Positions 9,088 through 16,529 of a stretch of DNA of 52,725 nucleotides are shown piece by piece. Source of the stretch: an uncultured Methanomicrobiales archaeon (lineage in GTDB: Archaea > Halobacteriota > Methanomicrobia > Methanomicrobiales > Methanospirillaceae). Both the position numbers and the translations under genes were made by a program. The stretch covers positions 1-52,725 of the forward strand of contig CAIKOD010000016.1 of NCBI GenBank assembly GCA_903828975.1, read 5' to 3'. Numbering within the stretch: position 1 is the stretch's first letter; each line of letters begins with the position of its first letter. A model generated the notes under the pieces. The model saw only the letters and a program-made list of their open reading frames with translations, ran no database searches and had not been told where the DNA came from.

Positions 9088-9312
9088 TCATAACGCGATC
9101 CATTCTTCCCGTGAAATTTCAATCTCCCTGATAATCTCACGGATAAGTCCCACGCTGATATCATTTCCTGAATGCATCGGAATCGGGATGATCTTCTTCA
9201 TTGTCATATGGACCATCCTTTGATGCCTGCCTCCTGGGATAGGGCCAATAAAACCCAGTTTGCGAAGTTTTCTGATTACTTCATTTGTACTGATTGGCGT
9301 CAGTCTCGACAT
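9088..9312 (-). CDS. hicA: HicA-family (YcfA-like) toxin
   Basis: This is a 74-residue double-stranded-RNA-binding-fold toxin starting MSRLTPISTNEVIRKLRKLG. The segment GGRHQRMVHMTMKKIIPIPM holds the conserved His of the HicA active site followed by the I-P-x-P-x-H strand (MHSGNDI). HicA proteins cleave mRNA and block translation. An upstream in-frame start at 9366 exists, but the family normally begins near this ATG. It overlaps the 3' end of the hicB gene at 9281-9574 by 32 nt, so the order is hicB then hicA. Confidence 0.8.
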   Translation of the reverse strand: MSRLTPISTNEVIRKLRKLGFIGPIPGGRHQRMVHMTMKKIIPIPMHSGNDISVGLIREIIREIEISREEWIAL

Positions 9313-9574
9313 ACTGGATAGTAATCCCCTTAATTGGTGGTATCTCAAAGCCGAGCTGAAGTGCAAGAAGGAGATTTCCTATAATAACATCACGTAAATT
9401 CTGTTCTGCCTCTTTTCGCGTATTCCCCTGTGCAAAAAATCCCGGGCATTCAGGTACCTTTCCAATAAAGATACCCTGGTCATCAGGATGATATTCTGCC
9501 CGTTTCAAAGCTTCTTCAACGTAGCCAAGAAGGGGAAAGATCCGAACACTATGAATTGACGCCTGTGCAGACAC
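9281..9574 (-). CDS. hicB: HicB-family antitoxin
   Basis: The 97-residue product has the HicB core pattern: a short hydrophobic strand, Y-H-P-D-D-Q-G-I-F-I-G-K-V-P-E-C-P-G-F-F, then AQGNTRKEAEQNLRDVI. This partial RNase-H-like fold normally binds and masks HicA. No separate DNA-binding domain is visible after it. Its 3' end overlaps the hicA gene that follows. The first 20 residues before the core are variable, so the start could be further downstream. Confidence 0.78.
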   Translation of the reverse strand: MSAQASIHSVRIFPLLGYVEEALKRAEYHPDDQGIFIGKVPECPGFFAQGNTRKEAEQNLRDVIIGNLLLALQLGFEIPPIKGITIQYVETDANQYK

Positions 9575-9665
9575 GGGTACTCATAATAGTGTATGGTTAT
9601 TTGTCCATATACATTCCCCTTCGAGCCACCATTAGGGAGATTGCTCTTCATATTCCAGTCATATA

Positions 9666-10122
9666 ATGAATTCCTCATTCCACAACCCCTATCCCCCTCA
9701 CCCGCGAACTCACCCGTGCCGAATTCCCCCTCGTCAAAGAGGTCTGGTACCATTATCACCAGCAGGAGGTCAACCCCGCTGAAGATCGCATCTTCGGCAC
9801 CTTTATCGACGGGACGCTCGCTGCGGTAGCGCGTTGCCGGCTGCATCCGGACGGGCATGAAGTTGACGGTGTCTTTACGCTTGAAGAGTTCCGGGGGCGG
9901 GGTCTCGCCAGGCTTGTGGTGCAGGCGCTGATCGATGCGTGCGGGCATGAGGTGCTGTACATGCACTCAACCCTGCAGCTCATCAGTTTCTACAAGACAT
10001 TCGGTTTTGTTCCTATCCCTGAGGACCAGCTCCCCCGGATGATCCGGGACCGGTTCCTCTTCTGCTTCGGCGAGATGGCGGGGTGCAACGTCTGCCCGAT
10101 GTGGAGGGAGGCGGGAATTTGA
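9666..10122 (+). pseudogene. GNAT acetyltransferase copy 2, N-terminal frameshift
   Basis: The copy begins with ATG AAT TCC TCA TTC, matching the start region of copy 6 (ACG AAT TCC TCT TTC). Within the following Pro-rich stretch there is a net +1 shift, so the ATG is out of phase with LTRELTRAEF onward. From there the frame is open to the natural stop at 10122 with all GNAT motifs intact. The only in-frame standard start is a GTG near 9916, which would remove most of the domain. It is therefore a minimal pseudogene. Confidence 0.8.
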
Positions 10123-10247
10123 ATGACATTGGGGTGTCAGGAATATTTGGCAATAACCTAAAAAAAACACAATCCTAAAAACCACTTTGTTCCCTCTCCC
10201 ATATCTTTATAGAAGCCTCATGCATACGGTAAGCATAAGATTAAATT

Positions 10248-10487
10248 ATGAAATTCTCTATTCTCATCGAACAGGATGAAGACGGCAGGTATGTTGTGGA
10301 ATGCACCGATCTGCCGGGATGCATGACCGAAGGAGAAACGCTCAAGGAAGCAATCGAAAATATCAATGAGGCAATTGTCGGTTGCATCAAGTCCCGGTTG
10401 AAGCTAGCTTCGGATAATATTCACATCACATCCCTGCCTTCCCGCATGAGTATCGATGTCGATACTTCCGGTATAAATTATGCCTAA
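10248..10487 (+). CDS. hicB: HicB-family antitoxin
   Basis: The 79-residue product starts MKFSILIEQDEDGRYVVECT and continues DLPGCMTEGETLKEAIENI, the classic single-domain HicB pattern. A TATA-like sequence (CTTTATAG) lies about 40 nt upstream. Its stop overlaps the ATG of the following hicA, which is broken by a nonsense codon, so this antitoxin may now act alone or on a toxin elsewhere. Confidence 0.85.
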   Translation: MKFSILIEQDEDGRYVVECTDLPGCMTEGETLKEAIENINEAIVGCIKSRLKLASDNIHITSLPSRMSIDVDTSGINYA

Positions 10488-10719
10488 ACTCCCGCGATCA
10501 GGCGGGAAAAATCACATCGCTGCATTCAAACGGGCAGGATGGGTGGAGAACCACATTGAGGGCAGCCACCATATCCTGATTAAAGAAGGAAACCCGGTTC
10601 ACCTGTAAATCCCTGTTCATGCCGGACGGGATCTCGGTGTGGGATTGTTATGTAAACTCATTGATAAGGCCGGTATGACCCAAAAGGATTATTGCGCATA
10701 CTTCTATAGGGAAAAATAA
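10480..10719 (+). pseudogene. hicA: HicA-family toxin interrupted by a TAA codon
   Basis: Starting at ATG 10480, inside the end of hicB, the frame reads MPKLPRSGGKNHIAAFKRAG and continues to EGSHHILIKEGNPVHL, with the G-S-H-H catalytic His motif. Codon 43 (10606-10608) is TAA, after which the same frame continues I-P-V-H-A-G-R-D-L-G-V-G-L-L to a stop at 10719. The break falls just before the conserved I-P-V-H strand. The rest looks undamaged, so this is a recently inactivated toxin. Confidence 0.78.
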
Positions 10720-10790
10720 TTATACCTTTTAGAAACAAGGATTGAATCCCACGGTAGCAACAGGTACCGTTTCTCGAATAAAGGTAATAT

Positions 10791-11000
10791 CTCATGATGC
10801 AGGCGCTGATCGATGCGTGCGGGCATGAGGTGCTGTACATGCACTCAACTCTGCAACTCATCAGCTTCTACAAGACATTCGGTTTTGTTCCTATCCCCGA
10901 AGACCAGCTCCCGAAGATGATCAGGGACCGGTTCCTCTTCTGCTTCGGTGAGATGGCCGGGTGCAAACGGTCTGCCCCATGCAGAGGGAGGCGGGAATTT
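10791..11000 (+). pseudogene. GNAT acetyltransferase copy 3, 3' fragment
   Basis: Only the last 200 bp of the GNAT gene remain, beginning in the signature helix (M-Q-A-L-I-D-A-C-G-H-E-V-L-Y-M-H) and running to the C-terminus. The junction at 10791 abuts unrelated sequence. Near 10965-10972 it shares a 2-nt insertion (TGCAAACGGTCTG instead of TGCAACGTCTG) with copies 4 and 5, so its C-terminal frame also differs from copy 1. Confidence 0.85.
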
Positions 11001-11220
11001 AAGATGTATTGGAGCGGCGTTTTTTTTACTATCTTACCAATCCGGACAAAGGTATGATCTTATGCCTGTTACTGTGATAGTGCCATCCATAGACCGGGCA
11101 AGGTTCAATTTGGAAAAGGAGCGGGCGTGAGAGATTACTATTGTCTTTACGAGGATCTCTTGGAATTATCTCTTTTGTTGGGGGAAAATTTGTATAATCT
11201 CATAACTCCAAGATTATAGT

Positions 11221-11445
11221 ATGGAATATACGGTTGTCCTCGAACCACAGGAAGAAGGCGGGTATTTCGTCCAGTGTGTGGAGTTACCCGGGGCCATCAG
11301 CCAGGGGGACTCAAAAGAGGAAGCGCTTACCAATATTAAAGAAGCAATCGAACTTGTTTTAGAAGTCCAGCGCGAAGAACTCCATAAAAAAACAAACATC
11401 TTCCATTCGGAAATTGTCAAAGTAGACGTGGCGAATGTCTCGTAA
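11221..11445 (+). CDS. hicB: HicB-family antitoxin
   Basis: The 74-residue product MEYTVVLEPQEEGGYFVQCV, then ELPGAISQGDSKEEALTNIK, is a compact HicB antitoxin. A TATA-like TTGTATAATC around 11189 lies about 30 nt upstream, suggesting a short leader or none. The downstream hicA overlaps by 11 nt, the usual arrangement for translational coupling. This is the only fully intact hicB-hicA pair on the plus strand of the island. Confidence 0.88.
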   Translation: MEYTVVLEPQEEGGYFVQCVELPGAISQGDSKEEALTNIKEAIELVLEVQREELHKKTNIFHSEIVKVDVANVS

Positions 11446-11656
11446 ACTTCCGGTAATCTCTGGTGAGAAGATGGTCAAGATCCTTGCAAAACAGGGCTTC
11501 GAGATCAGGCGGCAAACTTCAGGTCATATTGTTGTGCAGAAAGAATGGCGGGTATTTGCAGTTCCTCTTCATAATGAGTTGAAGAAAGGGACACTTATGG
11601 CAATTTTGAACCAAGCTGATATAACGGTTGAGGAATTTAAGCAATTTTTTAATTGA
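11435..11656 (+). CDS. hicA: HicA-family toxin, intact
   Basis: The 73-residue product MSRKLPVISGEKMVKILAKQ continues to T-S-G-H-I-V-V-Q-K, which holds the catalytic His, then the A-V-P-L-H-N strand and LKKGTLMAILNQADI, matching the HicA fold from end to end. Family members are mRNA interferases held inactive by HicB. It overlaps its cognate hicB and ends about 40 bp before GNAT copy 4. Confidence 0.88.
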   Translation: MSRKLPVISGEKMVKILAKQGFEIRRQTSGHIVVQKEWRVFAVPLHNELKKGTLMAILNQADITVEEFKQFFN

Positions 11657-11698
11657 TCTGGTGATACATCAGATTGGCGGAATATCTGATGTGCGGAA

Positions 11699-12139
11699 AC
11701 CCGTGAACTCACCCGCGCCGAATTCCCCCTCGTCAAGGCGGTCTGGTACCATTATCACCAGCAGGAGGTCAACCCCGCTGAAGATCGCATCTTCGGCACC
11801 TTTATCGACGGGACGCTCGCTGCTGTAGCGCGTTGCAAGCTGCATCCGGACGGGCATGAAGTTGACGGTGTCTTTACGCTTGAAGAGTTCCGGGGGCGGG
11901 GTCTCGCCAGGTTTGTGGTGCAGGCGCTGATCGATGCGTGCGGGCATGAGGTGCTGTACATGCACTCAACCCTGCAACTCATCAGTTTCTACAAGACATT
12001 CGGTTTTGTTCCTATCCCCGAAGACCAGCTCCCGAAGATAATCAGGGACCGGTTCCTCTTCTGCTTCGGCGAAATGGCGGGGTGCAAACGGTCTGCCCGA
12101 TGCGGGGGGAGGCGGGTGGGTGATGATCATTTTGGTTAA
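11699..12139 (+). pseudogene. GNAT acetyltransferase copy 4, 5'-truncated
   Basis: Homology starts at codon TRELTRAEF with no start codon: reading back in frame, TGA is reached at 11687 with no ATG, GTG or TTG between. The frame then stays open through the GNAT signature. A 2-nt insertion near the C-terminus, shared with copies 3 and 5, replaces CNVCPM with CKRSARCGG and moves the stop to 12139. The Gly-rich motif is RGRGLARFVVQ, with Phe where copy 1 has Leu. Confidence 0.82.
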
Positions 12140-12154
12140 GATTGGATCCATTTC

Positions 12155-13429
12155 TTAACTATCTTCTGAAAACCATTTCCAGAGGGGGAGATATTGAACT
12201 GTCCCTTTCAGTCCAAACCACTCAGATTCCTCTGTCTTTTCCATATCCTCCGTAAGCATGAGGAGATTTGTGCATGATAAGTCCCTTCCTGCCTTCAGAA
12301 GTGCCCGAATCTCGCGCTCATACGTTTTTTTGGAGGAAATATCAGTACAGACCTGAATGAGTTGTTCAATCCGATGCCCGGCCTGGACTACAAAGTCAAC
12401 TTCCTCCTGCTCCTGGTTTTTCCAGAAATAAATTGCGGTGTCCCCGTTGTATTCCCTGGATTTAAGGGAGATTGCGACCAGGTTTTCATACAATTTTCCC
12501 CGGTTTTCCGAAAACCTGATCGCCTTTGCAGAAATAAAACCATTATCAATACAATAAATCTTTTTATTAAATGCCACCTGTTCCCTTACTTTGTAAGAAA
12601 ACCTGGGAATACTGAAGAAAAGAAACGTTTCTTCAAGGTAATGGAGGTATTTCTTCACCGTGTGAATGCTCCTGGCCGAACTTACTTTAGACAGGGCATT
12701 GTAGGAATATTCATTGCCGACCGTTGAGATCAGGTACGTTGCCAGATCCGCGATTTCCGGCACAAAACGGATACGATATCGCCGTACAATATCTTTGTAA
12801 ATGATCGCGTCAAAGAGTGCAGAAAGGTAATTTCCACCATTTATTTTTTTAATCAGCGGCTCCGGGAACCCTCCCGTCATGACGTAGGTAGCGAGATGTT
12901 CCTTCTTTTCGATGCCGGTGAGAACCCTGCCCTGGATACTCAGGTACTCCCTGAATGAAAATGGAAGGATTGTCTGTTCCAGGTGCCTCCCCGTAAGATG
13001 TGTAGCTAGCTCCTTCGAGAGCAGATTCGAGTTGCTCCCTGTGATATAGAGATGATATCCCTGCCGCTGGAGTCGGTTGACAAACAATTCCCACATAGGA
13101 AGGTTCTGGATTTCATCGAATAAGACCGTCCGGCAGCCGTCATAGACCACATCAATCGCTGAAATCAGTTCGTCATTATCCTGTAATTGGATGAGACGTT
13201 CATCATCAAAGTTCACATATGCGAAATTTCCCTGGCTTTTCAGATGATGAATGGCATAAAAAGACTTACCTGATCTCCTCGGACCTGTGATGACTTTGAC
13301 AAGAGTACCTGTTGAGTCATCGAACTTGATCTCCCTCTTAACGTATGCCTCGTTTTGGATAGTATCCAGTTCACGTTTCTGGATCTCAATAATATCCCGG
13401 ACCGACACAATAAAAATATCATACTGCAC
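12155..13429 (-). CDS. AAA-family ATPase with DUF4143 domain
   Basis: The 424-residue product has an N-terminal P-loop ATPase domain with Walker A GPRRSGKS at residues 49-56 and Walker B VLFDEIQN near 102-109, followed by the sensor region TGSNSNLLSKELATHLTGR, and ends in a DUF4143-type domain with a nuclease-like fold (E-E-V-D-F-V-V near residue 340). Such proteins are common orphan ATPases in archaeal accessory regions; their biological role is not established. The GTG start at 13429 could be replaced by an internal GTG ten codons later (VRDIIEIQKREL). A 3' scrap of a second gene of this type lies at 14682-14728. Confidence 0.85.
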   Translation of the reverse strand: MQYDIFIVSVRDIIEIQKRELDTIQNEAYVKREIKFDDSTGTLVKVITGPRRSGKSFYAIHHLKSQGNFAYVNFDDERLIQLQDNDELISAIDVVYDGCRTVLFDEIQNLPMWELFVNRLQRQGYHLYITGSNSNLLSKELATHLTGRHLEQTILPFSFREYLSIQGRVLTGIEKKEHLATYVMTGGFPEPLIKKINGGNYLSALFDAIIYKDIVRRYRIRFVPEIADLATYLISTVGNEYSYNALSKVSSARSIHTVKKYLHYLEETFLFFSIPRFSYKVREQVAFNKKIYCIDNGFISAKAIRFSENRGKLYENLVAISLKSREYNGDTAIYFWKNQEQEEVDFVVQAGHRIEQLIQVCTDISSKKTYEREIRALLKAGRDLSCTNLLMLTEDMEKTEESEWFGLKGTVQYLPLWKWFSEDS

Positions 13430-13482
13430 AATAATAGATAAAATTATGCATTGTGATATTTTAACTGCACAATTTCTAAAAT

Positions 13483-13880
13483 CCCCTGTTAAAGAAGTGT
13501 GGTACCACTACCACCAGCAGGAGGCCGAACCCAGCTGAAGACCGCATCTTCGGCACCTTTATCGACGGGACGCTCGCTGCAGTAGCGCGTTGCAGGCTGC
13601 ATCCGGACGGGCATGAAGTTGACGGTGTCTTTACGCTTGAAGAGTTCCGGGGGCGGGGTCTCGCCAGGCTTGTGGTGCAGGCGCTGATCGATGCTTGCGG
13701 GCATGAGGTGCTGTACATGCACTCAACCCTGCAACTCATCAGTTTCTACAAGACATTCGGTTTTGTTCCTATCCCCGAAGACCAGCTCCCGAAGATAATC
13801 AGGGACCGGTTCCTCTTCTGCTTCGGCGAGATGGCCGGGTGCAAACGGTCTGCCCCATGCGGAGGGAGGCCGGTGGGTGA
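13483..13880 (+). pseudogene. GNAT acetyltransferase copy 5, truncated and frameshifted
   Basis: Homology begins at VKEVWYHYHQQEAE, lacking about the first 18 codons. A 1-nt insertion around 13530 (GCCGAACCCAGCTGAAG versus GCCGACCCTGCAGAAG) creates a stop almost at once. The rest, including the GNAT signature, is well kept. The C-terminus carries the 2-nt insertion seen in copies 3 and 4, and the end sequence GGTGGGTGAT is shared with copy 4. Confidence 0.85.
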
Positions 13881-13990
13881 TCCTGGATGCAGTCAGATTA
13901 TGGTAAAAATGTGGAGTGAAAGACCGTGGTTAAAAGGACGATCAGGGAAATAATTATTGTTAGGTGTGATAGAATAGGAATTGAGAATAA

Positions 13991-14284
13991 ATGACACCCC
14001 GCGATGAAATCCTCGATCTCCTCAGATCATTACAAAGCGATCTTACCGTACGGTATAAAGTCCGCAGGATCGGAATATTCGGCTCTTTTGCAAGAATTGA
14101 GTCCAGGCCTGATAGTGATGTGGACATACTCGTTGATTTTAATCCCGGCGCGGACCTCTTCGATCTCATTGAACTCTCTCAGTACCTGGAAGAAAAAATC
14201 GGCAGGCATGTGGACCTGGCAACACCCCGGGCACTCAGGCCTGAGATACGGGAAAGCGTCTTCCGGGACGTTGTGTACGCATGA
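13991..14284 (+). CDS. mntA: MntA-type nucleotidyltransferase antitoxin
   Basis: The 97-residue product carries the minimal nucleotidyltransferase motif G-S-F-A-R (residues 32-36), then SRPDSDVDILVDF with the two catalytic Asp. In MntA-HepT systems this enzyme AMPylates the HepT RNase and neutralises it. The reading frame overlaps hepT by the ATGA tetranucleotide at 14281-14284, typical of translational coupling. It sits between GNAT copies 5 and 6 and appears intact. Confidence 0.88.
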   Translation: MTPRDEILDLLRSLQSDLTVRYKVRRIGIFGSFARIESRPDSDVDILVDFNPGADLFDLIELSQYLEEKIGRHVDLATPRALRPEIRESVFRDVVYA

Positions 14285-14619
14285 GAGAATACCGCCTTTT
14301 CCTGGTTGATATTATTAAGGCCGCAGAAGACATCGAGGCCTTCACCACGGGGATGTCTTTTAAAGAATTCGTTGACGATGACAAGACAATTTCGGCCGTA
14401 CTCTATAAGTTTGCAATTATGGGAGAGGCAACAAAAATGCTTCCCGATGAGGTCCGTGCAGAATATCCAGACATTCCCTGGCGAAGCATCGCAGGATTGC
14501 GTGACAAAGTGATTCATGGGTATATTGGTGTGGATTATGAACTCCTGTGGGAGACAATTGAGTTGAAAATTCCCGCTGTCATAAGATGTCTGCACACCGT
14601 CCTTGAAAAAGAGAAATGA
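14281..14619 (+). CDS. hepT: HepT-type (DUF86) RNase toxin
   Basis: The 112-residue all-helical protein has the HEPN signature R-x4-H-x-Y (RDKVIHGY near residues 76-83), the RNase active site of HepT toxins. The preceding MEYR-like start and the segment AVLYKFAIMGEATKMLPDEV match the family. It is coupled by ATGA overlap to the mntA gene and should form a functional toxin-antitoxin pair with it. Confidence 0.88.
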   Translation: MREYRLFLVDIIKAAEDIEAFTTGMSFKEFVDDDKTISAVLYKFAIMGEATKMLPDEVRAEYPDIPWRSIAGLRDKVIHGYIGVDYELLWETIELKIPAVIRCLHTVLEKEK

Positions 14620-14681
14620 TGCAGAATAAAATAATCCGGACATATATACACTCATGTTGACCATGATCCAGGTACAATTAC

Positions 14682-14728
14682 CTTCTGAAAACCATTTCCA
14701 GAGAGGTAATTATTCAATTCAAACCACA
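14682..14728 (-). pseudogene. Remnant of the 3' end of a DUF4143 ATPase gene
   Basis: A 22-nt stretch at 14682-14703 is identical to 12163-12184, which encodes the C-terminus (K-W-F-S-E-D) of the intact DUF4143 ATPase, and weaker similarity continues to about 14728 (W-F-E-L versus W-F-G-L). It sits just upstream of the leader of GNAT copy 6. It shows that a second copy of this ATPase module once stood here or was copied in. Confidence 0.6.
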
Positions 14729-14830
14729 TTTTCCACTATCTTTTTAATATCCTTCTAAAAATGAGAGGACTATTTGGAGCAACCAACAGGAAAATGTAAA
14801 TGATTGCTCTTCATGCATTCCTGTCATATC

Positions 14831-15279
14831 ACGAATTCCTCTTTCCCCCCACTCACCCGCGAACTCACCTATGCGGAATTCCCCCTCGTCAAAGAGGTCT
14901 GGTACCATTATCACCAGCAGGAGGTCAACCCCGCTGAAGATCGCATCTTCGGCACCTTTATCGACGGGACGCTCGCTGCGGTAGCGCGTTGCAGGTTTCA
15001 TCCGGACGGGCACGAAGTTGACGGTGTCTTTACGCTTTGAAGAATTCCGTGGGCGTGGCCTCGCCAGGCTCATGGTGCAGGCATTGATAGACGCCTGCGG
15101 GCACGAGGTGCTGTTTATGCATTCAACCCTGCAACTTCATCAGTTTCTACAAGACATTCGGTTTTGTTCCTATCCCTGAGGACCAGCTTCCCCGGATGAT
15201 CCGGGACCGGTTCCTCTTCTGCTTCGGCGAGATGGCCGGGTGCAACGTCTGGCCCATGCAGGGGGAGACGGGAATCTGA
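14831..15279 (+). pseudogene. GNAT acetyltransferase copy 6, multiple lesions
   Basis: This copy is nearly full length. The presumed ancestral ATG (compare copy 2) is ACG here, followed in frame by N-S-S-F-P-P-L-T-R-E-L. Two single-T insertions shift frame: near 15035 (ACGCTTTGAAG) and near 15137 (CAACTTCATCAG). The C-terminus and the 3' tail (GGAGGTGTCAGAATA) are kept. The downstream hicB region is homologous to the one after copy 1. Confidence 0.85.
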
Positions 15280-15354
15280 ATAGTATTGGAGGTGTCAGAA
15301 TACCGGCTAATGACATTAAAAAAGATGGTATCTGTTGTTCCTGGTACGAAGTAA

Positions 15355-15582
15355 TTATACCGTAACAGTTTCGATTCTCACACGGCTGATAATGAACTCA
15401 TCATCAATTGGGACCATTTCATTATCCTCCATTAAACAGGCGATATGGAGTTCAATTGCGTCCTTTGTGTTCGTAATCGTCTCCTCAACAGTCTCCCCCT
15501 GCGAAAAGCATCCAGAAAGTGCCGGAACTTCGGCCCAGAACCCGCCTTCTTCAGCCTTGTGAATTATAATCGTATATTCCAT
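15355..15582 (-). CDS. hicB: HicB-family antitoxin
   Basis: The 75-residue product begins MEYTIIIHKAEEGGFWAEVP and continues ALSGCFSQGETVEETITNTK. It is a close paralogue of the frameshifted copy at 8820-9048, differing at few positions, and here the frame is intact. The preceding hicA (15594-15812) ends 12 nt upstream and carries a nonsense codon. The 50 bp between GNAT copy 6 and this gene match those after GNAT copy 1, so the two GNAT-hicB blocks are duplicates. Confidence 0.85.
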   Translation of the reverse strand: MEYTIIIHKAEEGGFWAEVPALSGCFSQGETVEETITNTKDAIELHIACLMEDNEMVPIDDEFIISRVRIETVTV

Positions 15583-15593
15583 GATTTTCCCAT

Positions 15594-15812
15594 TTATAGT
15601 AGATTTTCAAATGCCTTCTCTGTTAATCCCGCTTTTTTGATCGCTGCTTTCAGGAGTCCGATTTTTACTTCTCCTGATACCGGAATGGTGATCAATTATC
15701 CGTTCGGCATTTTAATATTCACATGATCCCCTTTACCCTGGCGAACCATTCCACCCGCATTCACGAATGCCCGGACTGCATCTTTTCCTTTCACGTTGTG
15801 GAATGAGGTCAC
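15594..15812 (-). pseudogene. hicA: HicA-family toxin interrupted by a TAA codon
   Basis: From a GTG at 15812 the frame reads M-T-S-F-H-N-V-K-G-K-D-A-V-R-A-F-V-N-A-G, then MVRQGKGDHVNIKMPNG, has TAA at 15698-15696 (codon 39), and continues L-I-T-I-P-V-S-G-E-V-K-I-G-L-L-K to a stop at 15594. The interruption falls directly before the conserved (L-I-)T-I-P-V strand, the same place as in the hicA at 10480-10719. The G-D-H catalytic region is present before the stop. The product is probably non-functional. Confidence 0.75.
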
Positions 15813-15980
15813 CTTTCACGTTCCAATTAGCATTGTTGGGTTTTCTCATTCATCATCTTTGTTATGTGCTGAATGTGGTTGGGTTACTATGATTAGGCTT
15901 GGTGGTCTCAATCCCTCTACATTCGTTGCGAGTACAGGGGTGTTAATTAATGAAAAACGGTTGGGATGATGTTCCCTGGT

Positions 15981-16277
15981 TCATACTTTAGATTTTCGTT
16001 TCTTTTCCACCTGCGGGGTGATTTTCTCCTTTTTCGGAAGTGGTACGCATTCTTCATCCGGCCACTCATCTTCGAACATGAGGTCTTCTTCCAAGCATTC
16101 AGCCATCCGAAGGACGTTCTGGACAACCTCAAGCCTTGCATTTGCAGCCAGGACACACATCCCCTGATTGATGTTAAACAACCCGCCTTCAGGTAGTCCC
16201 GGTGTCGTTTCATCGTTTATCCACATAGGGCAGTCCTCTTCGGCACAAGGTTGACTGAGATCTCGCCAGCATTTCAT
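15981..16277 (-). CDS. Small Cys-containing hypothetical protein
   Basis: The 98-residue product begins MKCWRDLSQPCAEEDCPMWI, with three Cys in the first 16 residues that could bind a metal, has an amphipathic helical middle (ARLEVVQNVLRMAECLEEDL) and a charged Lys-rich C-terminus. I do not recognise the family. It lies just outside the GNAT/toxin-antitoxin island. The even composition and the Cys cluster make it a likely real gene. Confidence 0.55.
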   Translation of the reverse strand: MKCWRDLSQPCAEEDCPMWINDETTPGLPEGGLFNINQGMCVLAANARLEVVQNVLRMAECLEEDLMFEDEWPDEECVPLPKKEKITPQVEKKRKSKV

Positions 16278-16529
16278 GATCAGTACCCTTCGATATTGGG
16301 CAATTTAATAATTGGTGCCTTCCGGTATCGTATCCATATGAAAATGGTAGTAGGTTGATGTTTGCTACACTTCCAACCGCTTCTTCCGGTTTCAACCATT
16401 TTGTATCGGTAGAGGGAAAAATTTTATGAGGCCGTGCCTTCCTGGCAAATTGTGAAATCCTCTCTTCATTTCACATCCCCACTCCCAATCAATCTCACCC
16501 TTCAAGTCCTTTGAAGCAAATACTTCACT

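Larger units (their letters stand above)
8301..15279 (+). repeat. Family of six direct GNAT gene copies separating small modules
   Basis: The same roughly 450-bp GNAT sequence occurs at 8301, 9666, 10791, 11699, 13483 and 14831, always on the plus strand. Copies 2 and 6 also share about 50 bp of leader, and copies 1, 2 and 6 share a downstream tail resembling TTGGGGTGTCAGGAATA. Each gap holds a different module: hicB-hicA-hicB, hicB-hicA, hicB-hicA, a DUF4143 ATPase, mntA-hepT, and after the last copy hicA-hicB. No integrase, transposase, attachment site or terminal inverted repeat is visible, so recombination between the copies themselves is the likeliest way the array changes. Confidence 0.8.

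Noticed and set aside
10606-10608. Stop-codon recoding (pyrrolysine) in hicA
   Set aside because: The codon is TAA in both hicA genes, whereas pyrrolysine uses TAG.
8301-15279. CRISPR-like or integron array
   Set aside because: Repeats are about 450 bp and coding, spacers are whole genes of varying length, and there is no Cas protein, integrase or attC-like site.
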